From assembly GCA_004553715.1 (NCBI GenBank), contig SFKP01000034.1:1-9967 (forward strand): a stretch of 9,967 bases of DNA, written 5' to 3'. Of the stretch, positions 1 to 6,292 are shown one piece after another. The notes beneath the pieces are model-generated. The model did not search any database. It was not told where the DNA came from and saw only the letters and a list, made by a program, of their open reading frames with translations. Both the position numbers and the translations under genes were made by a program. Numbering within the stretch: the stretch's first letter is position 1; the number at the start of each line of letters is the position of its first letter. This DNA comes from Clostridiales bacterium. Its GTDB lineage: Bacteria > Bacillota > Clostridia > TANB77 > CAG-508.

Positions 1-284
1 CCAATAATTATGTACTTTACTATTTTTTCTTTAGAACTTGCATTTCCTATTTTTTTATCTTCTATTATTGTGTTTTGTTCTACTGTTTCATTGTCATTAA
101 CTAATTCATCTACACTTATATTAAATATCTTACTCATTTCTACTAACTTATCCATTTCTGGTGTTGTTTGTCCTAGTTCCCATTTTGATACTGTCTGTCT
201 TGTAACATTTAATTTATATCCAAGTTCTTCTTGTGATAACCCTTCCTTTTTTCTTAATTCAATTAATTTTTCATTAAATTTCAT
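1..284 (-). CDS. XRE-family helix-turn-helix transcriptional regulator, N-terminal part (runs off left edge)
   Basis: Partial gene: 94 codons are open from ATG at 284 to the window edge with no stop. Residues 5-60 form a Cro/C1-type DNA-binding HTH. The recognisable pieces are LRKKEGLSQEELGYKL, then the recognition-helix motif VTRQTVSKWELGQ, then the closing helix ending in FNISVDELV. After a polar linker (about residues 61-87) the reading frame turns into KIVKYIII at the edge. In this regulator class that often begins a C-terminal membrane segment, but that is inference. The start is firm: AGGAGG at 293-298 lies 8 bases before the ATG, and an upstream ATG is followed at once by a stop. The gene is transcribed away from its long leader (285-490), which holds a promoter and several repeats, so autoregulation is plausible. 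The target genes are unknown. Confidence 0.93.
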   Translation of the reverse strand, partial: MKFNEKLIELRKKEGLSQEELGYKLNVTRQTVSKWELGQTTPEMDKLVEMSKIFNISVDELVNDNETVEQNTIIEDKKIGNASSKEKIVKYIII

Positions 285-310
285 TTTTACATCCTCCTAT
301 TATTTTTTCG

Positions 311-334
311 GTTTTACGATTTTGCTCGCAAAAC
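311..334. promoter_or_regulatory. Inverted repeat, possible operator of the XRE regulator
   Basis: GTTTTACGA and TCGCAAAAC form 9-base inverted arms with one mismatch (a G-T pair if transcribed) around the 6-base centre TTTTGC. A second, inner symmetry (TTTTGC-TC-GCAAAA, 320-333) overlaps it. It lies 27 bases upstream of the regulator's ATG and just downstream of the weaker candidate -10 box at 340-345, which is where an autorepressor often binds. That role is inferred from position only. Confidence 0.35.
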
Positions 335-365
335 TCTTGATTTTATTTTACTAGAAAAGTTGTAA

Positions 366-422
366 AACATCTACCAATTTTGGTTTGAAATTTGTCACCT
401 AAAATTAACATCTAGCTATTTT
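366..422. repeat. Pair of imperfect 16-base direct repeats in the regulator leader
   Basis: AACATCTACCAATTTT (366-381) and AACATCTAGCTATTTT (407-422) match at 14 of 16 positions, 41 bases apart. The first copy overlaps a small inverted repeat ACCAA-TT-TTGGT (373-384). Both lie inside the untranslated leader of the XRE regulator gene. Repeated protein-binding sites are one explanation; chance in AT-rich DNA is another. Confidence 0.4.
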
Positions 423-458
423 TAGCATAATTTCAGCACTTTTATTCTTAATACTTTT

Positions 459-487
459 ATTATAAACCACCATTTTTTATCTGTCTA
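459..487 (-). promoter_or_regulatory. Candidate sigma-A promoter for the XRE regulator gene
   Basis: Read on the minus strand, a -35 box TAGACA (482-487) and a perfect -10 box TATAAT (459-464) are separated by 17 bases. Transcription should start near 452, giving a leader of about 168 bases before the regulator's ATG at 284. The promoter lies in the gap after dtd, so the regulator need not depend on dtd transcription. A weaker alternative sits nearer the gene, with TTTTAC at 362-367 and TAAAAT at 340-345 (16-base spacer). Confidence 0.5.
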
Positions 488-517
488 CTGTTTTTTTAGT
501 TTTGTAATAAAATTTCT

Positions 518-955
518 CTATTCCTCTAAAAGTATTGTGACAGGTCCATCATTTACAAGCTTTACTTGCATGTCTGCTCCAAATATTCCTGTTTCTACTT
601 TTGGAATCTGTTTTTTTAATTCATCAATTATATAATTATATAAATTTATTGCCATTTCTGGTCTTGCTGCTTCTATAAAAGATGGTCTATTGCCTTTTTT
701 TGTATCTCCATACAAAGTAAATTGCGAAACAAGAAGTAATTCTCCATTCACATCTTTTAAAGATAAATTCATCTTTTCATTTTCATCTTCAAAAATTCTT
801 AAATTTATTAATTTTTTTATAAGATAATCTGCTGATTGTTTTGTATCATTATGTGTTATTCCAATTAAAACTAGAAATCCTTTATCTATTTTGCCTACAA
901 CTTTATTTGCAACTTCTACTTCAGCCATTTTTACCCTTTGAATTAAAAATCTCAT
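518..955 (-). CDS. dtd: D-aminoacyl-tRNA deacylase (D-Tyr-tRNA deacylase)
   Basis: Encodes a 145-residue cytoplasmic enzyme, the usual length for DTD. DTD hydrolyses D-amino acids (and glycine mischarged on tRNA-Ala) from tRNA, protecting translation from wrong-handed residues. The family hallmarks are present: N-terminal MRFLIQRVKMAEVEV; the SQFTLYGD motif at residues 77-84, which forms part of the active pocket; GNRPSF at 88-93; and the Gly-cisPro motif NDGPVT at 135-140 near the C-terminus, which rejects L-amino acids. The frame is open upstream to an ATG at 1000. I place the start at 955 because family proteins begin MR..(V/I)QRV and because AGGGGA (961-966) lies 5 bases before this ATG. 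It appears to be a single-gene unit, divergent from the orphan gene to its right. I see no clear hairpin terminator after its stop. Confidence 0.97.
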   Translation of the reverse strand: MRFLIQRVKMAEVEVANKVVGKIDKGFLVLIGITHNDTKQSADYLIKKLINLRIFEDENEKMNLSLKDVNGELLLVSQFTLYGDTKKGNRPSFIEAARPEMAINLYNYIIDELKKQIPKVETGIFGADMQVKLVNDGPVTILLEE

Positions 956-990
956 ATAATTCCCCTTTAATATACTTCCAAATTTCTTAA

Positions 991-1019
991 ATATTATCAA
1001 ATTTTTCTTATTATTACAA
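991..1019 (-). promoter_or_regulatory. Candidate promoter for dtd
   Basis: On the minus strand TTGTAA (1014-1019) and TAATAT (991-996) are separated by 17 bases. Each box matches the consensus at four of six positions, so this is a modest promoter. It would start transcription near 984, leaving a leader of about 28 bases before the ATG at 955. It is arranged back to back with the rightward promoter at 1039-1067. Confidence 0.35.
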
Positions 1020-1038
1020 GTAAATGACCCACATTTTC

Positions 1039-1067
1039 TTTATTTTTTATGTAAATTATGTTATAAT
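1039..1067 (+). promoter_or_regulatory. Extended -10 promoter for the structured leader and orphan gene
   Basis: A perfect TATAAT (1062-1067) is preceded by TG one base upstream (1059-1060), giving the extended -10 form TGnTATAAT. The -35 region 17 bases upstream (1039-1044, TTTATT) is poor, as is common for extended -10 promoters. The predicted start near 1074 falls 5 bases before the first foldable element of the leader. Confidence 0.6.
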
Positions 1068-1078
1068 ATAAATATAAA

Positions 1079-1152
1079 TTCCGGAGATACGCGGAAAAAC
1101 AGTATCATTGGTTTTTACATTGCTCTTGTAATGTAGCCAAAACAAGAAAGGA
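1079..1152 (+). ncRNA. Candidate structured 5' leader: two consecutive H-type pseudoknots ending at the ribosome binding site
   Basis: Pseudoknot 1: 1079-1083 (UUCCG) pairs with 1092-1096 (CGGAA), and loop bases 1086-1090 (GAUAC) pair with 1102-1106 (GUAUC). The connecting loops are 2, 1 and 5 bases, the last being AAACA. Pseudoknot 2: 1116-1121 (UACAUU) pairs with 1130-1135 (AAUGUA), and loop bases 1124-1129 (UCUUGU) pair with 1142-1147 (ACAAGA). Its loops are 2, 0 and 6 bases, the last being GCCAAA. All pairs are Watson-Crick and the loop lengths suit the classical H-type fold. The second pseudoknot overlaps the first bases of the Shine-Dalgarno (GAAAGGA, 1146-1152), so it could control translation. 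Competing folds exist: a 10-pair imperfect hairpin 1081-1090/1102-1111, and UUGG 1108-1111 with CCAA 1137-1140. I do not recognise a known riboswitch family. The pairings are short and could be accidental. Confidence 0.4.
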
Positions 1153-1159
1153 TAATATT

Positions 1160-1705
1160 ATGCCACGGTTCTTTTTCGTACCCAGCCCAGACGCCCTATC
1201 TCTTTCCATCGAGCAAAAGCTCGGTGTAACCGGGCACGTTTTCACTGAAAAGTTTGAAGACTATAGTATTTCGTCTATTTTCCTGACAAATGCAAAGGAA
1301 ATCATTAACTTTATAAAAAGCAATCCAGATAAAAACTTTGAGAGGATTCTCGAAGCTTGGAATATGTTTTCCAACTTTGAAACAAGGCATTATATGCTGA
1401 GATTATTTCTCTCGGCTCTCCTTGAGCCTCCAGTTAAAGTAGGAAAGAATGCTTATGCAGACATAACCAATTTTACTCAGGCTAAAGTTTTCTTTGGTAT
1501 AAAAAACGGTTATGGAGATGGGCAAAGAGTTACAGCTTCCATCTGTAACATAATCTTCGAAAGGGAATTCCTTTATAATATTCCTGCAAAAGAAGCAGAG
1601 AATACTTTATTTCTTCTTGAAGAAGAAGATTCTCCCGAGGGATACGAACATTGCAGATTTTACCATATGATTTTACCATATGGTGAAACCAGTGTGCTAA
1701 ACTAA
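1160..1705 (+). CDS. Hypothetical protein, orphan (181 residues), downstream of structured leader
   Basis: I do not recognise this protein. It appears soluble, with no signal peptide or membrane segment, and is mixed in character: a hydrophobic N-terminus (PRFFFVPSP), a probable helical stretch around residues 45-90 and an acidic stretch LLEEEDSPEGYE at about 152-163. There are only two cysteines (129 and 165). The start is well supported: GAAAGGA (1146-1152) sits 7 bases before the ATG. It is a single-gene unit between an extended -10 promoter and a strong terminator. By my hand count G+C is about 36% over 1201-1680, higher than the flanking genes (about 30% in a sampled stretch of the activase). 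The first 60 codons use C/G-ending codons such as CCC, GCC, CGG and CTC, which hints at transfer. A perfect 13-base tandem repeat (1657-1682) near the 3' end shifts the frame of the last residues. The coding call rests on the long frame, start signals and terminator. Confidence 0.75.
   Translation: MPRFFFVPSPDALSLSIEQKLGVTGHVFTEKFEDYSISSIFLTNAKEIINFIKSNPDKNFERILEAWNMFSNFETRHYMLRLFLSALLEPPVKVGKNAYADITNFTQAKVFFGIKNGYGDGQRVTASICNIIFEREFLYNIPAKEAENTLFLLEEEDSPEGYEHCRFYHMILPYGETSVLN
1657..1682 (+). repeat. Perfect 13-base tandem duplication inside the orphan gene
   Basis: ATTTTACCATATG occurs twice head to tail (1657-1669 and 1670-1682). Since 13 is not a multiple of three, the second copy changes the reading frame. 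With one copy removed the protein would end FYHMVKPVC at the TAA at 1698-1700 (175 residues) instead of FYHMILPYGETSVLN at the TAA at 1703-1705. Confidence 0.85.
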
Positions 1706-1713
1706 TATATCCT

Positions 1714-1744
1714 GAAACAGCTCCCACATTGTGGGAGCTGTTTC
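1714..1744 (+). terminator. Strong intrinsic terminator between convergent genes (probably bidirectional)
   Basis: A perfect 14-base inverted repeat (1714-1727 and 1731-1744, core CAGCTCCCAC / GTGGGAGCTG) has a 3-base loop ATT. It begins 8 bases after the stop of the orphan gene and is followed on the plus strand by TTTCTTTG. Its other side starts 11 bases past the stop of the leftward activase gene. The A/T pairs at the stem base supply a short U stretch in both directions, so it can serve both genes, more convincingly on the plus strand. Confidence 0.85.
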
Positions 1745-1755
1745 TTTGTGTCTTG

Positions 1756-4700
1756 CTACTTTAAAATCTTCTCTTTATTTGTCTTTTCAGCATTTTCTTT
1801 TAATATTTCCTTTTCTTTTTCTTTCGTTTTTAGATTATCTTTTGCAACAGTCATAAGTAATTTTATTCTATTTATTTGGTTTGATTCGCTTGCTCCTGGG
1901 TCGTAGTCTACTGGCGCGATATTTGCATCTGGGTACAGTGTTCTTATTCTTTTTATAACACCTTTACCTACTACATGATTTGGCAAACATGCAAATGGTT
2001 GAACACATACTATGTTCGGTATGTCATTTTCAATAAATTCTACCATTTCTCCTGTAAGTAACCATCCTTCTCCTGTTTGATTCCCTGTTGATAAAATTTC
2101 TTCTGCTAAATCTGCTATTTTCTCAATATCACATGGTGGTAAATACCCTTTTTTTGAACTTGCTAATGCTTTTTTATACCCTTTTTCTAACTTGATTAGA
2201 AGGTCTAATATAATTTCATTTATCTTTGTTTTATATGTTCTAGATTTTAACAAGTCATCTCTTTTAGGAGTATTTAATAAAACAAACTTTATAAATCCCA
2301 TAAATTCTGGAATATATACTTCTGCGCCTTCCTTTTCTAGTAAATCCACTACGAAATTATTACCATAAGGATGATATTTTATTAATATTTCGCCCACAAT
2401 ACCAACTTTAGGCTTTTTTATAGATGTATCTAGTTCTATTTTTTCAAATTCATCTACCATTTCTTGTAATGTAGAATCAAACCCTTTTAAGCTTGCTTTT
2501 GATACATAGTCCTTACACTTTTCCATATATGCATTAAATACTCTATCAGTTTCGCCTTTATTTTTTTCATAAGCTCTGTTTTTATGTAATAAAGTCTGCA
2601 ATAAATCTGCATAAATTACACCTTTTACTAATTTTAATATCAAAGGAACTGTTAATTTAAATCCAGAATTTTTCTCTAATCCTACCACATTAAATGATAT
2701 TACTGGAACATCTTTATATCCTGCATCTCTTAGTGCTTTTCGTATAAAACCTATATAATTTGTTGCTCTACATCCACCACCTGTTTGTGACATCATAATA
2801 GCTACTTTGTTTTTATCAATATCATCACTTTCTAAAGCTTCTATTAATTGCCCCGTGGTTAATATAGATGGATAGCAAGCATCATTATTTACATGTTTCA
2901 AGCCATATTCTACAGTTCTAGGCGTACACTCCTTTAGCACTTTTACATTATATCCTTCTGTTTTTAATGCTTGTTCAAATAACTCAAAATGTATTGGTGC
3001 CATCTGTGGAATAATAATTGTATAATCTTTTTTCATCTCTTTCGTAAATTCTTTTCTATTTAATTCATATTCTCCCAAATTATTTCTCTTAGGGTTCTTT
3101 CTTTTCTTCATATTTGATAAAAGTGAACGTATTCTTATTCTTACTGCACCTAAATTGTTTATTTCATCGATTTTAATTAGAGTATAAATTTTACCGTAGC
3201 TTTTTAAAATTTCTTCTACTTGATCTGTTGTCACGGCATCAACACCACATCCGAATGAATTTAGCTGTACAAGCTCTAGAGATTTATTATGTCCAACATA
3301 TTCTGCTGCTGCATATAATCTTGAATGGAACATCCATTGGTCAACAACTCTTATTGGCCTTTTTACTTCTGCTAAATGTGCAACACTATCTTCTGATAAC
3401 ACTGCTAAGCCTAATGAGTTAATCATAGCATCAATTCCATGGTTAATTTCTGGGTCTACATGATATGGCCTTCCTGCAAGTACAATTCCTTTAATATTAT
3501 TTTCTTCTATATATTTTAAAGCCTCTTCACCTTTTCTATGAACATCTTGTCTAAATTTTTGATATTCATTTTCTGCAAGAGTTATTGCTTTTTCTAATTC
3601 TTTTTTTGTAAAACAATATTTGCTAAACTCTGGAATTTCTAGCATTCTTTCTACTAATTCTTTTTTTGCAAAAGGTAAAAATGGATTAATAAATTCTATA
3701 TCATCTCTTTCTAAATTTTCTATATTATTTTTCAAAACTTCTGAATATGATATTACAATTGGGCAATTATACTTGTTATTTGCCTTTTCATATTCTTTTC
3801 TTGAAAACATCATACATGGATAGAATATTGTTTTTACACCTTGGTTTAATAAGCTTATAATATGTCCATGGCTTAGCTTCGCTGGATAGCAAACTGATTC
3901 TGATGGCATAGATTCTATCCCTTTTTCATAAGTTGACCTACTACTTTTTTCAGATAAAATTACCCTAAATCCTAGATTTGTAAACAGAGTAAACCAGAAT
4001 GGATAATCCTCATACATGTTTAAAACCCTTGGTATTCCTATTGTTCCTCTAGTTGCTCTTTCTTCTGATAATGGTTCATAATCAAAAACTCTTTCGTTTT
4101 TATATTTATATAAATTAGGTAAATTTTTTACTTCTTCTTGTTTTCCTGCACCTCTTTCGCACCTATTGCCAGATATAAATTTCTTTCCATTTGAAAAATG
4201 GTTCAATGTAAGTAAGCAATGATTTTCGCAACCTTTACATCTTGTATGTATTACAGTTGTCTTTAAATCAGCTAATTCTTCCTTTTTTAGCATTTTAGAA
4301 GTATATTTTGTATCCTTCATTGCTTCAAATTCCTCTTTTGCAATATATGCCACCCCATAAGCTCCCATAAGTCCTGCAATATCTGGTCTTATAACGTTTT
4401 TACCAACTATTTTTTCAAAAGCTCTTAAAACTGCATCATTATAAAAAGTGCCACCTTGCACAATAATATTTTCTCCCAAGTCTTCAACGTTCCTTATTTT
4501 CATTACTTTTTGAATAGCATTTTTTATAACAGAATATGATAGTCCTGCTGATATATCACCAACAGTATATCCTTCTTTTTGTGCTTGTTTTATTTTTGAA
4601 TTCATAAAAACTGTACATCTTGAACCTAAGTCTACAGGGTTTCTTGACTTCAGTGCCTCATCTACAAATTCATCTATTTTTAAATTTAAACTTTTCGCAA

Positions 4701-6066
4701 AAGTTTCTATAAATGAACCACATCCTGAAGAGCATGCTTCATTTAACATAATATTATCTATTGCACCATCTTTTATTTTGATATATTTCATATCTTGTCC
4801 ACCAATATCAATTATTGCTGAAACGTCATTCATAAACATTTTGGCCGCTGTATAATGTGCAATAGTTTCTATCTCTCCTAACTCTAGATTTAGTGCTGTT
4901 TGTATAAGTTTCTCGCCATAACCTGTTGAACCTGCAAAGCGAATTACAGCTTTTTCTGGTAATTTAGTTTGCATTTCGCTTACCATTGCAATTACGCTCT
5001 CTAAAGGTTTTCCTTCATTGCTTGCATATTTTGAATATAGCAAATTACCTTCATTATCTATTAAAGCAATTTTACTTGTTGTTGAGCCTGCATCTATCCC
5101 TAAAAAACAATCTCCTTCATAATTTGATAACTCCTTTTTAGGTACTACTGTTTTTGCATGTCTTTCTTTAAATTCATTATATTCATTTTCTATTGTAAAT
5201 AATGGTTTTAATGATTTTGATTCGCTTTCTTTGTAGCTTTTCAATAATTGAATTTTACTTTGTAATTTTTCCATTGTTATTGTATTATAATTTATTGAAT
5301 CTAATGCAGCACCTTTTGCAACTAATAAATGTGCATCTTCTGGGCAAATTACTTGTTCTGGCTCTAATTTAAGTGTTTCTATAAATCTTTTTCTAAGCTC
5401 TGGTAAATAATTAAGTGGCCCTCCTAAAAACGCAACATTTCCTCTTATCGGTCTTCCACAAGCAAGCCCACTAATAGTTTGATTTACTACTGCTTGAAAT
5501 ATTGATACAGCAATATCTTCTTTTGCTGCTCCTTCATTTAAAAGTGGTTGTATATCTGTTTTTGCAAAAACTCCACAACGAGAAGCTATTGGGTATATTG
5601 TTTTATAATTTTTTGCAAGTTCATTTAACCCCATAGTATCTGTATTTAAAAGTGTTGCCATTTGGTCTAAAAATGCCCCTGTACCTCCTGCACAAGTACC
5701 ATTCATTCTTTGCTCTATTGATTTTCCAAAATATATTATTTTAGCATCTTCTCCACCAAGCTCTATTACAACATCTGTTTTTGCAATATATTTTTCAACT
5801 GTTCTTTTGCATGCAACTACCTCTTGCACAAAAGGAATTCCTAAAAACTCCGAAACAGAAAGCGCCCCAGAACCTGTTAAAGCTAATGTTATTTTATTTC
5901 CTTTAAAATTTTCAATAATGTCTTCCAAAGATTTACAAATTGTATTTCTAGTATCTGAAAAATGTCTTGTATATGTTGAATAAATTGTATTTAAATTATC
6001 ATCCATAACTACTGTTTTTACTGTAGTAGATCCTATATCTAAACCTATGTGTAAAACTTTTTCCAT
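1756..6066 (-). CDS. Giant acyl-CoA dehydratase activase (HgdC-type, two ASKHA modules, DUF2229 and dehydratase-like region)
   Basis: 1436-residue cytoplasmic iron-sulfur protein of the BadF/BadG/BcrA/BcrD ATPase family. HgdC-type activases use ATP to push one low-potential electron into 2-hydroxyacyl-CoA dehydratases. Module 1 (about 5-260) has the ATP-binding LDIGSTTVK, GGEDAK, and candidate [4Fe-4S] ligands Cys125 (NGTCAGGTGAF) and Cys164 (SRCGVFAKTD). Module 2 (about 320-575) repeats this with IDAGSTTSK, GGQDMK, Cys445 (NEACSSGCGSF) and Cys484 (SRCTVF). A cysteine-rich link C-x2-C-x3-C (610-617), with Cys636, precedes the DUF2229 region (about 673-785; VCYPAKLSHGH). Next come dehydratase-subunit-like segments (AGRPYHVDPEINHG near 864-877, SFGCGVDAVTTDQ 937-949, NDACYP, GGGCRATN) and a C-terminal part with GEILIKYHPYGNNF and QPFACLPNH. 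The tail (1410-1436) is lysine/glutamate rich. Length fits the large clostridial activases. AAGGAG (6079-6084) sits 12 bases before the ATG, a rather long spacing. No dehydratase subunit genes are adjacent, so the partner is unknown. Confidence 0.95.
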   Translation of the reverse strand: MEKVLHIGLDIGSTTVKTVVMDDNLNTIYSTYTRHFSDTRNTICKSLEDIIENFKGNKITLALTGSGALSVSEFLGIPFVQEVVACKRTVEKYIAKTDVVIELGGEDAKIIYFGKSIEQRMNGTCAGGTGAFLDQMATLLNTDTMGLNELAKNYKTIYPIASRCGVFAKTDIQPLLNEGAAKEDIAVSIFQAVVNQTISGLACGRPIRGNVAFLGGPLNYLPELRKRFIETLKLEPEQVICPEDAHLLVAKGAALDSINYNTITMEKLQSKIQLLKSYKESESKSLKPLFTIENEYNEFKERHAKTVVPKKELSNYEGDCFLGIDAGSTTSKIALIDNEGNLLYSKYASNEGKPLESVIAMVSEMQTKLPEKAVIRFAGSTGYGEKLIQTALNLELGEIETIAHYTAAKMFMNDVSAIIDIGGQDMKYIKIKDGAIDNIMLNEACSSGCGSFIETFAKSLNLKIDEFVDEALKSRNPVDLGSRCTVFMNSKIKQAQKEGYTVGDISAGLSYSVIKNAIQKVMKIRNVEDLGENIIVQGGTFYNDAVLRAFEKIVGKNVIRPDIAGLMGAYGVAYIAKEEFEAMKDTKYTSKMLKKEELADLKTTVIHTRCKGCENHCLLTLNHFSNGKKFISGNRCERGAGKQEEVKNLPNLYKYKNERVFDYEPLSEERATRGTIGIPRVLNMYEDYPFWFTLFTNLGFRVILSEKSSRSTYEKGIESMPSESVCYPAKLSHGHIISLLNQGVKTIFYPCMMFSRKEYEKANNKYNCPIVISYSEVLKNNIENLERDDIEFINPFLPFAKKELVERMLEIPEFSKYCFTKKELEKAITLAENEYQKFRQDVHRKGEEALKYIEENNIKGIVLAGRPYHVDPEINHGIDAMINSLGLAVLSEDSVAHLAEVKRPIRVVDQWMFHSRLYAAAEYVGHNKSLELVQLNSFGCGVDAVTTDQVEEILKSYGKIYTLIKIDEINNLGAVRIRIRSLLSNMKKRKNPKRNNLGEYELNRKEFTKEMKKDYTIIIPQMAPIHFELFEQALKTEGYNVKVLKECTPRTVEYGLKHVNNDACYPSILTTGQLIEALESDDIDKNKVAIMMSQTGGGCRATNYIGFIRKALRDAGYKDVPVISFNVVGLEKNSGFKLTVPLILKLVKGVIYADLLQTLLHKNRAYEKNKGETDRVFNAYMEKCKDYVSKASLKGFDSTLQEMVDEFEKIELDTSIKKPKVGIVGEILIKYHPYGNNFVVDLLEKEGAEVYIPEFMGFIKFVLLNTPKRDDLLKSRTYKTKINEIILDLLIKLEKGYKKALASSKKGYLPPCDIEKIADLAEEILSTGNQTGEGWLLTGEMVEFIENDIPNIVCVQPFACLPNHVVGKGVIKRIRTLYPDANIAPVDYDPGASESNQINRIKLLMTVAKDNLKTKEKEKEILKENAEKTNKEKILK

Positions 6067-6106
6067 AATATAAATCGTCTCCTTGTTATTAATAGCATTT
6101 AATTAT

Positions 6107-6134
6107 TTTATAGTATGTTTGGTATTTTTGTCAA
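6107..6134 (-). promoter_or_regulatory. Promoter of the activase gene
   Basis: On the minus strand a consensus -35 TTGACA (6129-6134) and TATAAA (6107-6112) are separated by 16 bases. Transcription should begin near 6100, leaving a leader of about 34 bases. A second TTGACA lies at 6139-6144, because the 9-mer TTTTGTCAA (plus strand) occurs at 6126-6134 and again at 6136-6144, exactly one helical turn apart. This could be a paired regulator site. Confidence 0.55.
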
Positions 6135-6158
6135 GTTTTGTCAAATTGTGACTAAACA

Positions 6159-6188
6159 AAAGGTGTTGATAAATACACTAGCGCCTTT
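6159..6188 (-). terminator. Hairpin downstream of the envelope operon, possible second terminator
   Basis: Plus-strand AAAGGTGTT (6159-6167) pairs with AGCGCCTTT (6180-6188) using two G-U wobbles, around a 12-base loop. On the minus strand the stem is followed by TGTTTAG, which is only moderately U-rich. It lies between the operon's end at 6293 and the activase promoter, where it could insulate one from the other. Confidence 0.35.
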
Positions 6189-6229
6189 GTGGATGTAGTA
6201 AATTTAACAAAAACACTATTATCTATAAT

Positions 6230-6271
6230 AAAAAATATACTATAAATGTATAAATAACAATTATAGTATAT
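6230..6271 (-). terminator. AT-rich hairpin with U-tract, likely terminator of the envelope operon
   Basis: A perfect 11-base inverted repeat (6235-6245 and 6261-6271, ATATACTATAA / TTATAGTATAT) with a 15-base loop lies 21 bases after the stop of the LTA-synthase-like gene. On the minus strand it is followed directly by five T residues (6230-6234). The stem has only one G-C pair, so it would be weak. Position and U-tract support the call; base composition does not. Confidence 0.4.
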
Positions 6272-6292
6272 ATTACAAATATTAAATTTATT

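Noticed and set aside
10..354. Plus-strand open frame of 114 codons rich in Ser, Leu, Ile and Phe
   Set aside because: It is the opposite strand of the XRE regulator and its leader. It has no ribosome binding site, and the minus strand has a clear HTH protein with AGGAGG.
1079..1152. Type III toxin-antitoxin system (pseudoknot RNA antitoxin upstream of a toxin gene)
   Set aside because: The two pseudoknots are not repeats of one sequence, no terminator separates them from the gene, and the protein does not resemble ToxN as I remember it. Kept only as a distant alternative.
1530..1727. Minus-strand open frame antisense to the end of the orphan gene
   Set aside because: It runs into the terminator hairpin, has no start signals, and opposes a frame with a good ribosome binding site and promoter.
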